In this document: piece after piece, positions 1 through 8,212 of the stretch
Layout: the number at the start of each line of letters is the position of its first letter
Position numbering within the stretch: position 1 is the stretch's first letter
Assembly (NCBI RefSeq): GCF_000967865.1
Contig: NZ_JXRU01000029.1
Location: 62,001 to 126,000 of the forward strand
Origin: Microbacterium sp. SA39
GTDB lineage: Bacteria; Actinomycetota; Actinomycetes; Actinomycetales; Microbacteriaceae
Length of the DNA: 64,000 nucleotides
Direction of reading: 5' to 3'
The notes under the pieces: model-generated
Told to the model about the DNA's origin: nothing
Databases searched by the model: none
What the model saw: the letters and a program-made list of their open reading frames with translations, nothing else
Made by a program: the position numbers and the translations under genes

Positions 1-598
1 CGAGACCCGCTCCCTTGTGCAGGAAGTTCTCGAGCACGCGCTGGCCGTGGTCGGAGTGCTTGACCTCGGGGTGCCATTGCACGCCGTAGAAGCCGCGCTC
101 CTCATTCGCGAACGCCGCGACCTTGGTGGCGTCGGTGGTGGCGAGCACTTCGAAGCCCTCCGGCGCCTTCGCGACCTGGTCGCCGTGGCTCATCCACACG
201 TTCTGCGCCATCGGCTGCCCGCCGAGCAGGGTTCCGCCGTCACCCGAGATGACGGCATCCGTCGCACCGTACTCGCGCAGGCCGGTGTGCGCGACCTCGC
301 CGCCCAGGGTCTGCGCCATGTACTGGAAGCCGTAGCAGATGCCGAGAGTCGGGACTCCGAGGTCGAACACCGCGGGGTCGAGGCGCGGAGCGCCCTCCTC
401 GTACACCGACGAGGGGCCGCCGGAGAGGATGATCGCCACCGGGTTCTTGGCGGCGATCTCGGCGGCCGTGGCGGTGTGCGGCACGATCTCGCTGTAGACA
501 CCCGCCTCACGGACGCGACGGGCGATCAGCTGCGCGTACTGCGCGCCGAAGTCGACGACGAGCGCAGGACGCTGCTCGGTCTCGGAATGCTCGGTCAA
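1..598 (-). CDS. guaA: GMP synthase, glutamine amidotransferase part (partial)
   Basis: GMP synthase converts XMP to GMP using ammonia that its N-terminal class I glutamine amidotransferase domain releases from glutamine. The window holds only the first 199 or so codons, which are that domain; the ATP-pyrophosphatase part lies beyond base 1. Visible signatures are the nucleophile motif [11 protein letters not shown] (Cys near residue 88) and the His/Glu motif GVQWHPE near residue 175. The start is a TTG at 598-596 that overlaps the TGA of the upstream membrane gene (TTGA), giving the expected N-terminus [20 protein letters not shown]. Translational coupling to that gene is likely. Family assignment is secure; the use of TTG is inferred from the overlap and the domain start. 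Confidence 0.95.
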   Translation of the reverse strand, partial: MTEHSETEQRPALVVDFGAQYAQLIARRVREAGVYSEIVPHTATAAEIAAKNPVAIILSGGPSSVYEEGAPRLDPAVFDLGVPTLGICYGFQYMAQTLGGEVAHTGLREYGATDAVISGDGGTLLGGQPMAQNVWMSHGDQVAKAPEGFEVLATTDATKVAAFANEERGFYGVQWHPEVKHSDHGQRVLENFLHKGAGL

Positions 599-1083
599 CG
601 GACACCTTCCGGGGCATTGTTCGCGGTCGCTGAGCTCGACGAAGCGTCGGCGGCCTCGCGGGTGGCGAGATAGGTCTTCACGTCGCGAGCGACGATGGTC
701 TCCATGATGAAGGAGAGGAGCGGGATGACGCCACCGAGGGCGAGCAGGATGAACCGCAGGAACGGCCAGCGCATCAGGCTCCACATGCGGAAGCACGCGA
801 ACAGGTAGACGACGTAGAACCAGCCGTGCGCCACGAGGATGAAGAGCGACAGGTTGAACCCGTCACCGGTCGACTCGAGGCCCTCGGGGCCCTCGACGAC
901 GGGCGCGAACCACAGCGGTCCGCCGGACCCTCCCGCGAAGAGCTCGAGATGGATCGGCGTGTACTTCAGCACCATCTCGGCGACCAGCAGGAGCAGCATG
1001 ACTCCGGTGATGATCGACGCGATCTGGTAGAACCTCAGCGCACCGCGGATCGCCGGAAAGCTGGCGACTTTCGGTTCGGGCAT
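595..1083 (-). CDS. DUF3817 family integral membrane protein
   Basis: This 162-residue protein has about four hydrophobic segments (residues 17-40, 75-95, 98-120 and 125-145) and matches the DUF3817 family, which in actinobacteria often sits next to guaA. Its function is unknown. It starts with [20 protein letters not shown] and ends with a Ser/Ala-rich cytoplasmic tail. Six bases upstream of the ATG lies TAGACT, so the message is probably leaderless. It overlaps guaA by four bases and is likely transcribed together with it. Family recognition comes from the start motif, the membrane layout and the guaA neighbourhood. Confidence 0.85.
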   Translation of the reverse strand: MPEPKVASFPAIRGALRFYQIASIITGVMLLLLVAEMVLKYTPIHLELFAGGSGGPLWFAPVVEGPEGLESTGDGFNLSLFILVAHGWFYVVYLFACFRMWSLMRWPFLRFILLALGGVIPLLSFIMETIVARDVKTYLATREAADASSSSATANNAPEGVR

Positions 1084-1089
1084 GAGTCC

Positions 1090-1095
1090 AGTCTA
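1090..1095 (-). promoter_or_regulatory. -10 box (TAGACT), leaderless start of DUF3817 gene
   Basis: TAGACT is followed by six bases (GGACTC) and then the ATG at 1083, so transcription should begin at or next to the start codon. Confidence 0.6.
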
Positions 1096-1159
1096 GACGG
1101 CGCGGACTGACGTTGATTCAGATGTAGAGGCCTGGTCTGGCTGGAAGACCGCGCCGCCG

Positions 1160-1254
1160 ACTTCTGCGGCCGATCCGAAGTTCTGCGGCCCCACCGCGTC
1201 CATGTGGCCGCAGGAATTGCGATCGGCCGCAGAAGTTGCGGGCCGCAGAAGTTG
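1160..1254. repeat. Cluster of GGCCGCAGAAGTT repeats in both orientations
   Basis: Five copies of a 13-16 bp unit lie between the nuclease and DUF3817 genes. Inverted copies are at 1160-1175 (ACTTCTGCGGCCGATC) and 1177-1190; direct copies are at 1206-1218, 1221-1236 (GATCGGCCGCAGAAGT) and 1241-1254. The copies at 1160-1175 and 1221-1236 are exact reverse complements over 16 bases, so the region could fold into a long hairpin or bind a dimeric protein. No gene was found between 1084 and 1336. Confidence 0.7.
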
Positions 1255-1284
1255 GGAAGCGCGAAGCCGCCTGAGCACGACGAA

Positions 1285-1310
1285 GGCCGCCGGGGTCTCC
1301 CCCGACGGCC
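1285..1310 (-). terminator. Hairpin terminator downstream of the nuclease gene
   Basis: GGCCGCCGGGG pairs with CCCCGACGGCC around a short loop, 27 bases past the stop codon of the minus-strand nuclease gene. Confidence 0.6.
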
Positions 1311-1336
1311 TCCGTCATGTCATCCTGCGAGCAGGA

Positions 1337-4300
1337 TCACCACCATCCGTTGAGCAGGTCCCAGAGCCAGTCGAGGATGTCCCCGATCGCGCCTCCGATG
1401 CCACCCGCACGGTTGACGGTGACCGTGGCTGTCGCCTCGTCGCCGTCGGCCTGCGAGACCGCGACCGTGTACTTGCCCGGCTGCGCCTTCTTGGGCACGG
1501 TGACCGAGGTGGTGAAGGTTCCGTCGTCTGCGACCTGGACGGTGCCGACCTCGATCGGCGCCCCCTTCTTCGGTCGCAGCTCCACGGTGACGGTCTCTCC
1601 CGGCTGGTAGCCCTCCCCGGTGATCGCGAGCTTCTTGCCCGCCGCCACCTTGGAGGAGCCCAGGACGATCGTGCCGGCGAACTCCTCTTCACCGGCGATC
1701 GTGAACGGCACCTGCACGGTCGTCCCGGTGCCTGCAACGGCGACGGTGAGCTGCTGCTCGCCGAAGACGCCCGACGGCACCGTGAACGTGAGACTCGCGC
1801 GTCCGACCTCGTCGATCGCGTCGACGACGGCCGGGTCGATCGCTCCGGCCGCGAGCTGCGTGCCGCCCAGGGAGAGCGTGACCTCGCCCGGGGCGGGCTC
1901 GCCCGCGCTGAAGGCCAGCGAGGAGAGCGACACGGTCACCTGGTCGCCGGCGCTGTAGCCATCGGCATCCGCCGGGCTGACCACGACGCCGACAGCGCGC
2001 TGCGCGTAGTCGGGGCTCGCGGTCTTGTTCGCGTCGAACCACTCGACCATGGACTGCAAGTCGATCTTGCCCGTGTCGCGCTTGTCCGCACCCTCCTTGA
2101 AAGTGGCGAAGTTGTCGCCACCCCCGGCGAGGAACGAGTTGGCCGCAACCGTGTAGCTGCCGTTCGGATCGACCGGCGTGCCGTCGAGCGTGATCGAGGT
2201 GATCCTGGAGCCCTGTGCCCCCGCGGGGTCGTACGTGTAGACGAGGCCCTCCGACACACCGAGCTTGAGGAACGGCCGCGCCGCGCCTGCGGGCTGCCAC
2301 TGCTCCTCGAGCACCTTCCTCAGCTGCTCGCCAGTCAGCGTCAGCGTCACCAGAGTGTTCGCGAACGGCTGGACCGTCGCGGCCTCCCGGTACGTGACGT
2401 TGCCCCCGGGGTCGGTGGCTCCGCTCGAGGCGTAGGTGAGGTTCGCCCGCAGACCACCCGGGTTCATCAGCGCGATGTCCGCACCCGTCGACCACTTCTG
2501 CACGTCCGCCACGAAGTTGCCGAGCGTGGACTCGCCACCGCGATTCTCGGTCGTGCCGTCGCTCTGTCGAGCGCGGTTGAAGTCGGCGGTGATCTCTCCG
2601 ACCTTCACAGCGCCCAGCACGTCGGCCTCGGCCTTCGCCTTGGCGACGATCTCGGCGACCTCCGGGACAGCCGGGTACAGCGGCTTGCCGGCGGCGGTGA
2701 GGGGCTTGATCTCGTTGGTGATGGAGATCAGGTCCTTCGTCTTCGGGTCGACCTGGATGTTCATCAGGCCCAGGTTCTCGCCGTATTGACCGGCCGAGAC
2801 GACGGGACGACCATCGATGACGTGGTTGTACGGGAGGTGCGTGTGTGCCGAGACGATGGCGTTCACGTCGTCGTCGACCCCGTACACGATCTCGCCCAGC
2901 GGGGAATCCGGGGTGATGGCGCCCACGTCAACGCTCTCGGCACCTTCGTGCACGAGCAGGATGACGACATCCGCTTCGCCGTTGGACGCGTCTCCGTCGC
3001 GCAGGTCGTCCGCCACGGCGTTCACCGAGTCGACGATGCCGCGGACTTCGAGATCGGCGATGCCCTCGGGCGCGACGAGCGAGTCGAGGTCTTCCGTGAC
3101 AGCGCCGACGAAGCCGACCCTGACCCCGTCGAGGTCCTTCACCCAGGCCGGTGCGAGCGCGGGCTCGCCCGTCTCTGTGACGAACACGTTCGAGGCGATG
3201 TACTCCCAGTCCGCGCGCTGCTGCACGCGATCGCGCAGGTCTTCCCAGCCCAGGTCGAACTCGTGGTTGCCCGGGGCGCTGACATCGAGACCGGCCGCGT
3301 TGAGTGCGTCGATCGTCGGGTTGTCGTCGTTGATGAACGAGGTGAACGTCGAGGCGCCGAACAGGTCGCCGGCTCCGGCGAAGATCGTGTTCGGGTTCTC
3401 CTCACGGAATTGCTTGACCGCGCCGGCCAGGACCGCAGCCCCCGCCGCAGCGCCGTCGGCCTCGATCCGGCCGTGGAAGTCGTTGACCGTCACGACGTCG
3501 ATGCTCACCGGCGGGATCTCTGACGAGACGCCGACGATGATCGGGTCGTGGTCGCTGGAGCGATAGGGCGTACCCGCCTCGGTGGCGCCGAACGCGTAGC
3601 CGCGGTCACTCCACTCCGGGGAGTTGATGCCCCACACGCCCGCGCCTGTGATCGATGCGGTCAGCGACGGGGACGCGATCACGTGGTCGAGCGAGCCGAG
3701 CTCGCCGTCGAACGTGTACGTGTACTGGCCGGCAGCTTTGTCGGCCGCCAGGTCGCTCCACCCCTGCGAGGTGAACACGTCGATCGGGTCTTCCTTGCCG
3801 TAGGCGTTGAAGTCCCCGATCAGCAGCATGTCACTGCTGCCGCTGGTCTCCTCGAGCTCGGTGGTGAAGGCCAGGAGCGAATTCGCCTGCTTCACGCGGT
3901 CGGCGTTGAAGAACCCCTGGCCGTCGGCCGGCTCGGCGCCGGCGCCCTCGGGCGGAGACTTCGACTTGAAGTGGTTCGCGACCACCGTGACGACGCGGCC
4001 GTCGATGTCGAACGCCTGGGCGATCGGCTCGCGCGCGTTGCCCCAGACGGTCTCGTCCGTGACGGTCGCGCTGTCGCCCACCGTGTCGACGGCATCCTTC
4101 TTGTAGATGATCGCGTTCGTGATGTAGTCGGTCGTGGGGGCGGCGTTCAGCGCGGCAGGCGTGGGGACGTAGTCCCACACCTCGCTCCCCGCATCCTCGT
4201 TGAGACCTGCGACCAGATCCTTCAGCGCGGAGTCGATCGGCTTGCCGAGCTTCACCGAGTTCTCGATCTCCATGAGCGAGACGATCTCGGCATCCAGCCC

Positions 4301-5980
4301 GTTGATCGCCGCGACGATCTTCGACTTCTGGATCGCGAACTGCGAGGCGTTCGCCGCGCCGCGTGCGTCGGAGTTCTCCGACTTCAGCGTCGTGAAGTAG
4401 TTGTAGACGTTGAACGACGCCACCTGCACATCGCCGCCGACCTCGGGGGCCGTCTCGGTCCGCGGGTTCGTCGCCTCGAAGCCGACCTTCAGGTCGGCGG
4501 GCGAGGCGTCGTCGATCGGGACGACGGGCTGAAGGCGCCAGTCGTCGAAGCCCCACTGCAGGACGTAGCCGTTGTCGCTGAAGTCGACGACGTCGCCGTT
4601 GCGGACCACCGTCTCCTTCGTGAAGTACGGCTGCGCGCCGGGGTGGGCGTTGTTCGTCACCTGGACGGACCAGCCGTCGTCGAGCAGGACGCGATTGGCG
4701 CGGTTCGCCGTGGCGATGGCCGTGGCGGCCTCACCCGGACGCGTGGTCTCGGTGCTCTTGACGTTGAGGTCTGCTCCGGCGTTGAGCCAGAGGGTGCCGA
4801 AGTTGAAGAGCTGGTGGCTCGAGGCGAGGCGGTAGGTGCCCTCCGGTGCGACGTACATGTTCTCGTACTGCTCACGGTCGGCTCCGCGCACGGCGTCGGA
4901 AAGCGGCGTGACAGCGGGGACTCCGGCGCCCGCCGTGAGCACCTTGACGTCGGTCACTGCTCCGGGGTTCAGCTGCGTCTGACCGAAGTACTCGCCGACC
5001 GAGCCGGTCACCGAGACGAGGTCGCCGATGGCGAGCGTCGGCGCGAGCGCGTTGAGGAAGACGAAGACGCCGTCGGAGGCGCCGGGCGTCGCGTCGGTCG
5101 CGCCGCCCGTGCCCTGCGTCTGGATGACGATGCCCTTGTAGCCGCCGGTGCGGTAGTCGGCGGTGACGACGCCCTCGACCGTGACGGTCTGACCGCTCAG
5201 CGGCGAGACGTCGGTCGTGCCCTGCACGTCGGCGATCGTGGCCGTCGTGGGCTCGGGGTCCGGATCGGGGTCGGGGTCGGGGTCCGGATCGGTGCCGCCG
5301 GTGCTCTGCGGGGTGATCGTCGCCGACAGCGTGAAGTCGGCGCTGTTGTTGTCGGTGTCGACGCCGCCGGTGCGGTTGAGCGACTTGACGTCGGTGTTGC
5401 CGGCCGGCGCAGTCGCCGCGGCGGTCTCGAAGGTGTTGGAGGTGCCGTAGCCGAGCACATCGATCACGCCCTCGACGCCCGCGACCGAGCCGGGCGTGAG
5501 CGTGACCGCGGCCGTGCCCTGCACGAGAGCGAGGGTGCCGTTGGTTCCGCTCGGGGTCAGTGTGCTGACGGCGTCCGGCGAGGGCAGCTCCGCGCCGTTC
5601 GCACCGTTGCTGTTGCCCTGCACGAGGTAGTAGCCGCCGGCCGGGATGACCCCGGTGAGCGGCGCGACGCCATTCGAGGGGCCAGTTCCTGTCGCGGAGC
5701 GATACTGCAGCGACATGCCGTCGAGGGTGATCGGCGCGGCGGTCGGGTTGTACAGCTCGACGAACTTGTTCTTGAACGCGGCTCCTGCGCTGCCTCCGGA
5801 GAGATACGCCTCGTTGATCACCACCCCATTCCCTGCGGGATCGGCGAATGCGGGCACGGCGGTCAGCGAGCCGAAGCCCAACGCTGCCACACAGGTCACG
5901 GCGAGAGCGCCGAGGCGCCCCCTGCTACTACGGTGCGCGACGGGGACCATGCGGCCCTCGTCTCGTGGAGCGGACATCAT
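1337..5980 (-). CDS. Secreted ExeM/NucH-type nuclease fused to 5'-nucleotidase
   Basis: This 1547-residue extracellular protein combines DNA and nucleotide degradation. Domains in order are a signal peptide (residues 1-46, ending FADPA), a lamin-tail-like domain (about 50-200), an Asp-Pro linker (about 230-245), an OB-like ExeM/NucH segment, an endonuclease/exonuclease/phosphatase domain (about 520-830, with LMEIENS near 571 and GDFNAYGKEDP), a calcineurin-type 5'-nucleotidase (NDFHGR near 833, GNHEFD near 905) with its C-terminal substrate domain (MNPGGLRAN near 1175, FLAGGGDNF), Ig-like modules and an amphipathic tail ending DWLWDLLNGWW. The role is probably scavenging of extracellular DNA and nucleotides. 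I chose the ATG at 5980 because GAGGAG lies eight bases upstream; an in-frame upstream ATG at 6061 would spoil the signal peptide. No LPXTG anchor is present, so the Trp-rich tail may associate with the membrane. Confidence 0.9.
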   Translation of the reverse strand: MMSAPRDEGRMVPVAHRSSRGRLGALAVTCVAALGFGSLTAVPAFADPAGNGVVINEAYLSGGSAGAAFKNKFVELYNPTAAPITLDGMSLQYRSATGTGPSNGVAPLTGVIPAGGYYLVQGNSNGANGAELPSPDAVSTLTPSGTNGTLALVQGTAAVTLTPGSVAGVEGVIDVLGYGTSNTFETAAATAPAGNTDVKSLNRTGGVDTDNNSADFTLSATITPQSTGGTDPDPDPDPDPDPEPTTATIADVQGTTDVSPLSGQTVTVEGVVTADYRTGGYKGIVIQTQGTGGATDATPGASDGVFVFLNALAPTLAIGDLVSVTGSVGEYFGQTQLNPGAVTDVKVLTAGAGVPAVTPLSDAVRGADREQYENMYVAPEGTYRLASSHQLFNFGTLWLNAGADLNVKSTETTRPGEAATAIATANRANRVLLDDGWSVQVTNNAHPGAQPYFTKETVVRNGDVVDFSDNGYVLQWGFDDWRLQPVVPIDDASPADLKVGFEATNPRTETAPEVGGDVQVASFNVYNYFTTLKSENSDARGAANASQFAIQKSKIVAAINGLDAEIVSLMEIENSVKLGKPIDSALKDLVAGLNEDAGSEVWDYVPTPAALNAAPTTDYITNAIIYKKDAVDTVGDSATVTDETVWGNAREPIAQAFDIDGRVVTVVANHFKSKSPPEGAGAEPADGQGFFNADRVKQANSLLAFTTELEETSGSSDMLLIGDFNAYGKEDPIDVFTSQGWSDLAADKAAGQYTYTFDGELGSLDHVIASPSLTASITGAGVWGINSPEWSDRGYAFGATEAGTPYRSSDHDPIIVGVSSEIPPVSIDVVTVNDFHGRIEADGAAAGAAVLAGAVKQFREENPNTIFAGAGDLFGASTFTSFINDDNPTIDALNAAGLDVSAPGNHEFDLGWEDLRDRVQQRADWEYIASNVFVTETGEPALAPAWVKDLDGVRVGFVGAVTEDLDSLVAPEGIADLEVRGIVDSVNAVADDLRDGDASNGEADVVILLVHEGAESVDVGAITPDSPLGEIVYGVDDDVNAIVSAHTHLPYNHVIDGRPVVSAGQYGENLGLMNIQVDPKTKDLISITNEIKPLTAAGKPLYPAVPEVAEIVAKAKAEADVLGAVKVGEITADFNRARQSDGTTENRGGESTLGNFVADVQKWSTGADIALMNPGGLRANLTYASSGATDPGGNVTYREAATVQPFANTLVTLTLTGEQLRKVLEEQWQPAGAARPFLKLGVSEGLVYTYDPAGAQGSRITSITLDGTPVDPNGSYTVAANSFLAGGGDNFATFKEGADKRDTGKIDLQSMVEWFDANKTASPDYAQRAVGVVVSPADADGYSAGDQVTVSLSSLAFSAGEPAPGEVTLSLGGTQLAAGAIDPAVVDAIDEVGRASLTFTVPSGVFGEQQLTVAVAGTGTTVQVPFTIAGEEEFAGTIVLGSSKVAAGKKLAITGEGYQPGETVTVELRPKKGAPIEVGTVQVADDGTFTTSVTVPKKAQPGKYTVAVSQADGDEATATVTVNRAGGIGGAIGDILDWLWDLLNGWW
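5251..5292 (-). repeat. Short tandem repeat encoding an Asp-Pro linker
   Basis: Six-base units (GGGTCC, GGATCG and GGGTCG variants) repeat within the nuclease gene and encode alternating Asp-Pro residues. Such runs are prone to copy-number change, which here would stay in frame. Confidence 0.75.
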
Positions 5981-6067
5981 CGGTGCTGTCTCCTCGGTCG
6001 GTCGTGCGACATCTCTCATGAATCTGTCGGCGCGCACCGGGGTCTCCCAGCCCGCACACATGTTGCG

Positions 6068-6096
6068 AGCATACGAAGCGGTTCCGACATCCTCAA
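6068..6096 (-). promoter_or_regulatory. Promoter of the nuclease gene (TTGAGG-17-TATGCT)
   Basis: On the minus strand TTGAGG (6096-6091) and TATGCT (6073-6068) are separated by exactly 17 bases, close to the housekeeping sigma consensus. The predicted transcript has a leader of about 80 bases before the ATG at 5980. Confidence 0.65.
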
Positions 6097-6218
6097 TGGA
6101 GTTTTCCGATTGGACACCGATCGCTCACCGGATGGCCGCAGCGACCCCCGACGAAGGTCCCTATCGCGATATTCCGGCGCGCAGGTGCGCATCCGATCCC
6201 GCGCAGATGCGCGTGAAA

Positions 6219-7019
6219 TCAGGCGGATTCTGCGCCACGCGCGTCGTCGAACTCCTCGACCTCGCGCTCCCACGCATCCTTCGCCAGGCGGTACCAGAGA
6301 TAGAAGGCGAAGCCGGCGAAGATCGCCCACTCGACGGCGTAGAAGATGTTCAGCCAGTTGACCGGGGACTGCTCCTCCGGAGCCGGAGACGAGATGTCGA
6401 CGAGCCCCGCCTCAGCCTCGGTCGCGGCGAGGTACGGACGGTACACGTCGAGCTGCTCGGTGTCGTGCCAGCGACTCAGGAGCGCAGCCGTCGACATCCG
6501 ATCCATCCGGTCCGGCTCGCCCCGCGGCGGGACGCTCGGTCCCTCATCCGAGATGATGCGCCCGGTGACCTCGGTCTCCGTGCCGGCAGCCTCGGCTTCG
6601 AGCTCGGCGATCGCGGCATCCGCCGTCTCGCGATCGGGAGCCCAGCCGATCGCGACTGCGATGGAGGTGCGGTCCGCCACACGCAGCTGCCCGGTGACCC
6701 AGTACCCCTCGACATCGTCGTTGAACCGGCTCGACACGATCAGGAAGTCCCCGCCCACCCAGGTTCCCGAGGTCTCCACCCGCTGCCCGACGAGCGGTTC
6801 GGGAAGGTACTCCGCCGGTGCGACGACGTCGGCGAGCGGCCGCACCTGCTCGGTCGCGCCGGCCGGCGGCGGATCAGTCTCGATGGCGCGCTCCAGTTGC
6901 CACTGGCCGAGCCACGCGAACACTCCGGCGACGACGAGGCAGAGCAGCAGCATCCCGATCCACCGTCCCCGGAGCATGACCTCTCGAAGGGTCGGCGGGA
7001 ACTGTGCGGGAGCTGTCAC
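6219..7019 (-). CDS. SURF1 family protein
   Basis: The 266-residue product has the SURF1 layout: an N-terminal membrane segment (LRGRWIGMLLLCLVVAGVF, about residues 15-35), a large external domain with the WQLER motif right after the first helix, and a C-terminal membrane helix (LNIFYAVEWAIFAGFAFYLWY). SURF1 proteins assist cytochrome c oxidase assembly, probably through heme a delivery. I chose the GTG at 7019 because upstream codons in the frame lie inside the neighbouring guaB3 gene and encode an Arg/Ser-rich shadow sequence. The start is 17 bases past the guaB3 stop, so cotranscription is likely. Confidence 0.88.
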   Translation of the reverse strand: MTAPAQFPPTLREVMLRGRWIGMLLLCLVVAGVFAWLGQWQLERAIETDPPPAGATEQVRPLADVVAPAEYLPEPLVGQRVETSGTWVGGDFLIVSSRFNDDVEGYWVTGQLRVADRTSIAVAIGWAPDRETADAAIAELEAEAAGTETEVTGRIISDEGPSVPPRGEPDRMDRMSTAALLSRWHDTEQLDVYRPYLAATEAEAGLVDISSPAPEEQSPVNWLNIFYAVEWAIFAGFAFYLWYRLAKDAWEREVEEFDDARGAESA

Positions 7020-7035
7020 GGTGTTGCGCGAGGCC

Positions 7036-8157
7036 TCAGGCCTCGTACGGAGCGAGCACGACCTCGACCCGCTGGAATTCCTTGAGGTCCGAGTAGCCGG
7101 TGGTCGCCATGGACTTGCGGAGGGCCCCGATGAGGTTCGCGGTGCCGTCGGCGACGGGCGCGGGGCCGTACAGGATCTCCTCGAGCGTGCCGATGCCGCC
7201 GACCTCGACACGGTGGCCGCGCGGCAGCTTGGCGTGAACGGCCTCAGGGCCCCAGTGGAATCCGTGACCGGGAGCGTCGGTGGCTCGGGCCAGCGCGACG
7301 CCGAGCATCACGGCATCCGCTCCCATCGCGAGCGCCTTGACGATGTCGCCGGACGTGCCGACGCCGCCGTCGGCGATCACGTGCACGTAGCGTCCGCCGG
7401 ACTCGTCGAGGTAGTCGCGGCGGGCGGCCGCGACATCGGAGACGGCGGTGGCCATCGGCGCGTGGATGCCGAGCGTGGCGCGCGTCGTGGATGCCGCGCC
7501 TCCGCCGAAGCCGACGAGCACACCCGCAGCGCCGGTGCGCATGAGGTGCAACGCCGCGGTGTAGGTGGCGGCGCCGCCCACGATCACGGGGACGTCGAGG
7601 TCGTAGATGAACTTCTTGAGGTTCAGCGGCTCGTCGACGCTGGACACGTGCTCCGCAGAGACGGTCGTGCCGCGGATGACGAACAGGTCGACTCCGGCGG
7701 CGGCGACGGTGTCGTAGTGCTCCTGTGTGCGCTGCGGCGTGAGAGATCCTGCCACCGTGACACCGGCTTCGCGGATCTCGGCGAGCCGACGCGTGATGAG
7801 CTCGGGCTTGATCGGCTCCGAGTACAGCTGCTGCATGCGCACGGTCGCCTGCGCGTCGTCGAGCCCGGCGATCTCCGCGAGCAGGGGCTCAGGGTCTTCG
7901 TAGCGCGTCCAGAGGCCTTCGAGGTCGAGCACGCCGAGTCCGCCGAGCTGCCCGAGCATGATGGCCGTCCGGGGGCTGACGACCGAGTCCATCGGCGCGC
8001 CCAGCACGGGGATGTCGAAGCCGAAGGCATCGATCGTCCACGCGGTCGAGACATCTTCGGGGTTGCGCGTGCGCCGAGACGGCACCACCGCGATGTCGTC
8101 GAACGTGTACGCGCGGCGTGCGCGCTTTCCTCGGCCGAGCTCGATCTCCATGGTCAC
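7036..8157 (-). CDS. guaB3: GuaB3 family IMP dehydrogenase-related protein
   Basis: The 373-residue protein belongs to the GuaB3 branch of the IMP dehydrogenase/GMP reductase superfamily common in actinobacteria. It starts GRGKRARRAYTFDDIAVVPS, has the APMDSVVS stretch and the phosphate-binding segments of the TIM barrel, and lacks CBS domains. Its exact reaction is unsettled in the family, so I give no substrate. A GTG at 8157 lies six bases past TAGGCT, which suggests a leaderless message; an ATG two codons later (8151) matches the usual family start and is the alternative. A canonical guaB lies at 18218-19720. Confidence 0.9.
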   Translation of the reverse strand: MTMEIELGRGKRARRAYTFDDIAVVPSRRTRNPEDVSTAWTIDAFGFDIPVLGAPMDSVVSPRTAIMLGQLGGLGVLDLEGLWTRYEDPEPLLAEIAGLDDAQATVRMQQLYSEPIKPELITRRLAEIREAGVTVAGSLTPQRTQEHYDTVAAAGVDLFVIRGTTVSAEHVSSVDEPLNLKKFIYDLDVPVIVGGAATYTAALHLMRTGAAGVLVGFGGGAASTTRATLGIHAPMATAVSDVAAARRDYLDESGGRYVHVIADGGVGTSGDIVKALAMGADAVMLGVALARATDAPGHGFHWGPEAVHAKLPRGHRVEVGGIGTLEEILYGPAPVADGTANLIGALRKSMATTGYSDLKEFQRVEVVLAPYEA

Positions 8158-8163
8158 CGGTCC

Positions 8164-8169
8164 AGCCTA
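8164..8169 (-). promoter_or_regulatory. -10 box (TAGGCT), leaderless start of guaB3
   Basis: TAGGCT, six bases (GGACCG), then GTG at 8157. Confidence 0.6.
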
Positions 8170-8212
8170 CCCGGCGGTCGGACACGGCGTTTCCTGACCT
8201 GCCACCCCCGAC

